Assembly (NCBI RefSeq): GCF_003347635.1
Contig: NZ_QDFY01000017.1
Location: 1 to 64,000, forward strand
Reading direction: 5' to 3'
Length of the DNA: 64,000 nucleotides
Source: Sphingosinicella terrae
GTDB lineage: Bacteria > Pseudomonadota > Alphaproteobacteria > Sphingomonadales > Sphingomonadaceae
Part shown: one piece after another, positions 62,468 to 64,000 of the stretch
How positions within the stretch are numbered: position 1 is the stretch's first letter
Layout of the letters: the number at the start of each line of letters is the position of its first letter
Made by a program: the position numbers and the translations under genes
Notes under the pieces: model-generated
The model's database searches: none
Seen by the model: the letters and a program-made list of their open reading frames with translations, nothing else
Told to the model about the DNA's origin: nothing

Positions 62468-64000
62468 CCCCATTCGCCGCGCGGTGATCGCCGGGCTCGG
62501 CACGGCCGGGGCGGCGGCGCTGGTCGGCTTCGGCTGGCAGATGCTGAAGCCGCCGCCGCCGGCCACCGCGCTGCGCGGCGCCGACCTCGAGCGCGGCCAT
62601 CGGCTGCGCCAGGGCGGCTTCCCGCCGCCGAGCGTCACCGAGGAAACGGCGATCGTCATCGCCGGCGGCGGCATCGCCGGCCTCGCCGCCGGGTGGACGC
62701 TGGCCGAGGCGGGCTTTCGCAACTTCCGGCTGCTCGAGCTCGAGGACCGGGTCGGCGGCAATTCGCGAAGCGGCCGCAACGCCGTCTCCGCCTATCCGCT
62801 CGGCGCCCATTATCTGCCCATCCCCAATCGCGAAGCCGGCGCCGTCCGCCACCTGCTGCGCCGGGCCGGCGCGCTGACCGGCGAGGCGGAAGGCGCGCCG
62901 GTCTACGATCCCTACCAATTGTGCGGAGACCTCCAGGAAAGGCTGCTGTGGCGCGGCCGCTGGCAGGAGGGGCTGATCCCCCGCACCGGCCTCACCGCGC
63001 GCGACCAGGCCGATTTCGAGGCCTTCCACGCCGCGATGGAGGCGTTCAAGGCCCGAGTCGGAGCGGATGGCCGTCCCGCCTTCGCCACCCCGGTCGCCTA
63101 CAGCTCGCGCGATGCCGACCTCCTCGCGCTCGACCGGATCGGCTTCGGCGACTGGCTGCGGGCGCAGGGCTGGGGCTCGCCGGTGCTCCATGCCTATCTG
63201 CGCTACTGCACCCGCGACGATTATGGCTGCGAGCCGGGGCAGGTGTCGGCATGGGCCGGCATCCATTATTTCGCCGGCCGCCGCGGCTGGGCGGCGGGCG
63301 CGGACGGCGACAATGTCCTGACCTGGCCCGAGGGCAATGACCGTCTCGCCCGATTCATGGCGGCCGCCTTCCCGGCCTCGATCCGGTCCGGCCGGATCGT
63401 CCACCGGGTCGCGCGCGACGGCGACTCCGTCCTCGTCGACAGCTTCGACGCCGCCGCCGGCCGCACCGTCCGCACCCGGGCGGCGGCGGCGATCCTCGCC
63501 ATGCCGCATTTCGTCGCGGAGCGGGTCGCGCCCGGGCTGGTGCCGCGCTCGACCTCGCTGAGCTACGCGCCGTGGCTGGTCGCCAACGTCACCGTCGACC
63601 GGCTTCCCGGTGGACGCGGCGCGCCGCTCGCCTGGGACAATGTCTCGGCGACCGGGGAATCGCTCGGCTATGTCGTCGCCACCCACCAAAGCGAGGCGCG
63701 GCCGGCCGGAACGGTGCTGAGCTGGTACATGCCGCTGTCGCGCGAGGATCCGACGGCGGCGCGGCGGCGCCTGCTCGAGACGGACGAGGCAGCCTGGCGG
63801 CGGCTGGTGCTCGACGATCTCCTCGCGATGAACCCGGAACTCGACGGGGCGGTGCGCGAGATCGAGCTGTGGCGCTGGGGCCATGCGATGGTGCGGCCGA
63901 CGCCGGGGACGGTGTGGACCGAGGCGCCGCGGATCGCGGCCGCCGAGCCGCCGCTCTATCTCGCCCATTCCGACCTCAGCGGCCTCTCCTTGTTCGAGGA
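62457..64000 (+). CDS. FAD-dependent amine-oxidase-like oxidoreductase (cut by window end)
   Basis: About 514 codons are visible and no stop is reached. The N-terminus has a twin-arginine-like signal (PIRRAVIAGLGTAGAAALVGFG), then the dinucleotide-binding motif IVIAGGGIAGLAAGWTLAEAGF and LLELEDRVGGNSRS, as in amine oxidases and phytoene-desaturase-like enzymes. It probably acts outside the cytoplasmic membrane. Coupled to the SpeE-like gene, it may oxidise a polyamine-type product; this is inferred from context only. Confidence 0.85.
   Translation, partial: MKADPIRRAVIAGLGTAGAAALVGFGWQMLKPPPPATALRGADLERGHRLRQGGFPPPSVTEETAIVIAGGGIAGLAAGWTLAEAGFRNFRLLELEDRVGGNSRSGRNAVSAYPLGAHYLPIPNREAGAVRHLLRRAGALTGEAEGAPVYDPYQLCGDLQERLLWRGRWQEGLIPRTGLTARDQADFEAFHAAMEAFKARVGADGRPAFATPVAYSSRDADLLALDRIGFGDWLRAQGWGSPVLHAYLRYCTRDDYGCEPGQVSAWAGIHYFAGRRGWAAGADGDNVLTWPEGNDRLARFMAAAFPASIRSGRIVHRVARDGDSVLVDSFDAAAGRTVRTRAAAAILAMPHFVAERVAPGLVPRSTSLSYAPWLVANVTVDRLPGGRGAPLAWDNVSATGESLGYVVATHQSEARPAGTVLSWYMPLSREDPTAARRRLLETDEAAWRRLVLDDLLAMNPELDGAVREIELWRWGHAMVRPTPGTVWTEAPRIAAAEPPLYLAHSDLSGLSLFE

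Overview
This is a GC-rich, gene-dense window from what is probably a sphingomonad-like alphaproteobacterium. The supporting context is a DUF2849-cysI-DUF934 sulfate-assimilation operon, a TorF-porin/PII/ammonium-transporter operon, a DUF2171 protein, and a long-type chorismate mutase coupled to a class II DAHP synthase. GTG and TTG starts are common, and so are 4-base ATGA/GTGA gene overlaps. Several operons nevertheless look enteric in layout or sequence type: hisGDCBHAF-IE, a fused trpCF, an E. coli-type TrpE, and thrL-thrABC with a GHMP-type homoserine kinase. The genus is an inference.

Layout. An IS110 remnant (1-131) precedes a tripartite MacAB/TolC-like efflux operon (708-5731), then DUF2171, a luciferase-like monooxygenase and an unknown gene. 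From about 8.4 to 57.3 kb the window is almost entirely amino-acid biosynthesis: lysA, aroK, nitrogen control (porin-glnK-amtB), cysteine/sulfate assimilation (13.3-20.7 kb), methionine (metX-metZ behind a probable SAM riboswitch), histidine (hisN, then hisGDCBHAF-IE with a TrpR-family regulator), tryptophan (aroF-trpEG, trpD-trpCF-trpBA), tyrosine (phhA), the shikimate/phenylalanine operon (aroQ-aroG-aroA-pheA-aroC-aroB-aroE), proline (proBA) and threonine (thrABC). A small VOC/DoxX operon and a VapBC-type toxin-antitoxin pair are embedded in it. The last 6.5 kb hold an uncharacterised envelope-associated cluster: SPFH-SHOCT protein, two DUF4178 proteins, a tiny membrane peptide, DUF350, a membrane spermidine-synthase-like protein and an FAD oxidoreductase cut by the window end.

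The main result is regulatory. Four biosynthetic units are preceded by short leader peptides rich in their own end-product codon, each followed 27-35 nt later by a Rho-independent terminator: Trp (twice in the trp genes), Tyr (in front of phenylalanine hydroxylase) and Thr/Ile (thr operon). A fifth, Phe-rich leader precedes the aro/pheA operon but has no obvious terminator. In parallel, enzymes usually controlled allosterically look stripped: PheA has no ACT domain, the aspartokinase-homoserine dehydrogenase fusion lacks both ACT domains, and TrpE carries Arg where enteric TrpE has the feedback Ser40. I infer a shift from allosteric to transcript-level feedback, with phenylalanine hydroxylase as the tyrosine-synthesis enzyme (no tyrA is in the window).

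Other features of note are a HisC-HisB fusion protein, a HisD whose C-terminal tail and the following ribosome-binding site come from a dispersed palindromic repeat, a degenerate APS-kinase tail on CysN that matches an APS-type reductase, and several families of palindromic repeats inserted inside operons. No rRNA, tRNA or CRISPR array was seen.
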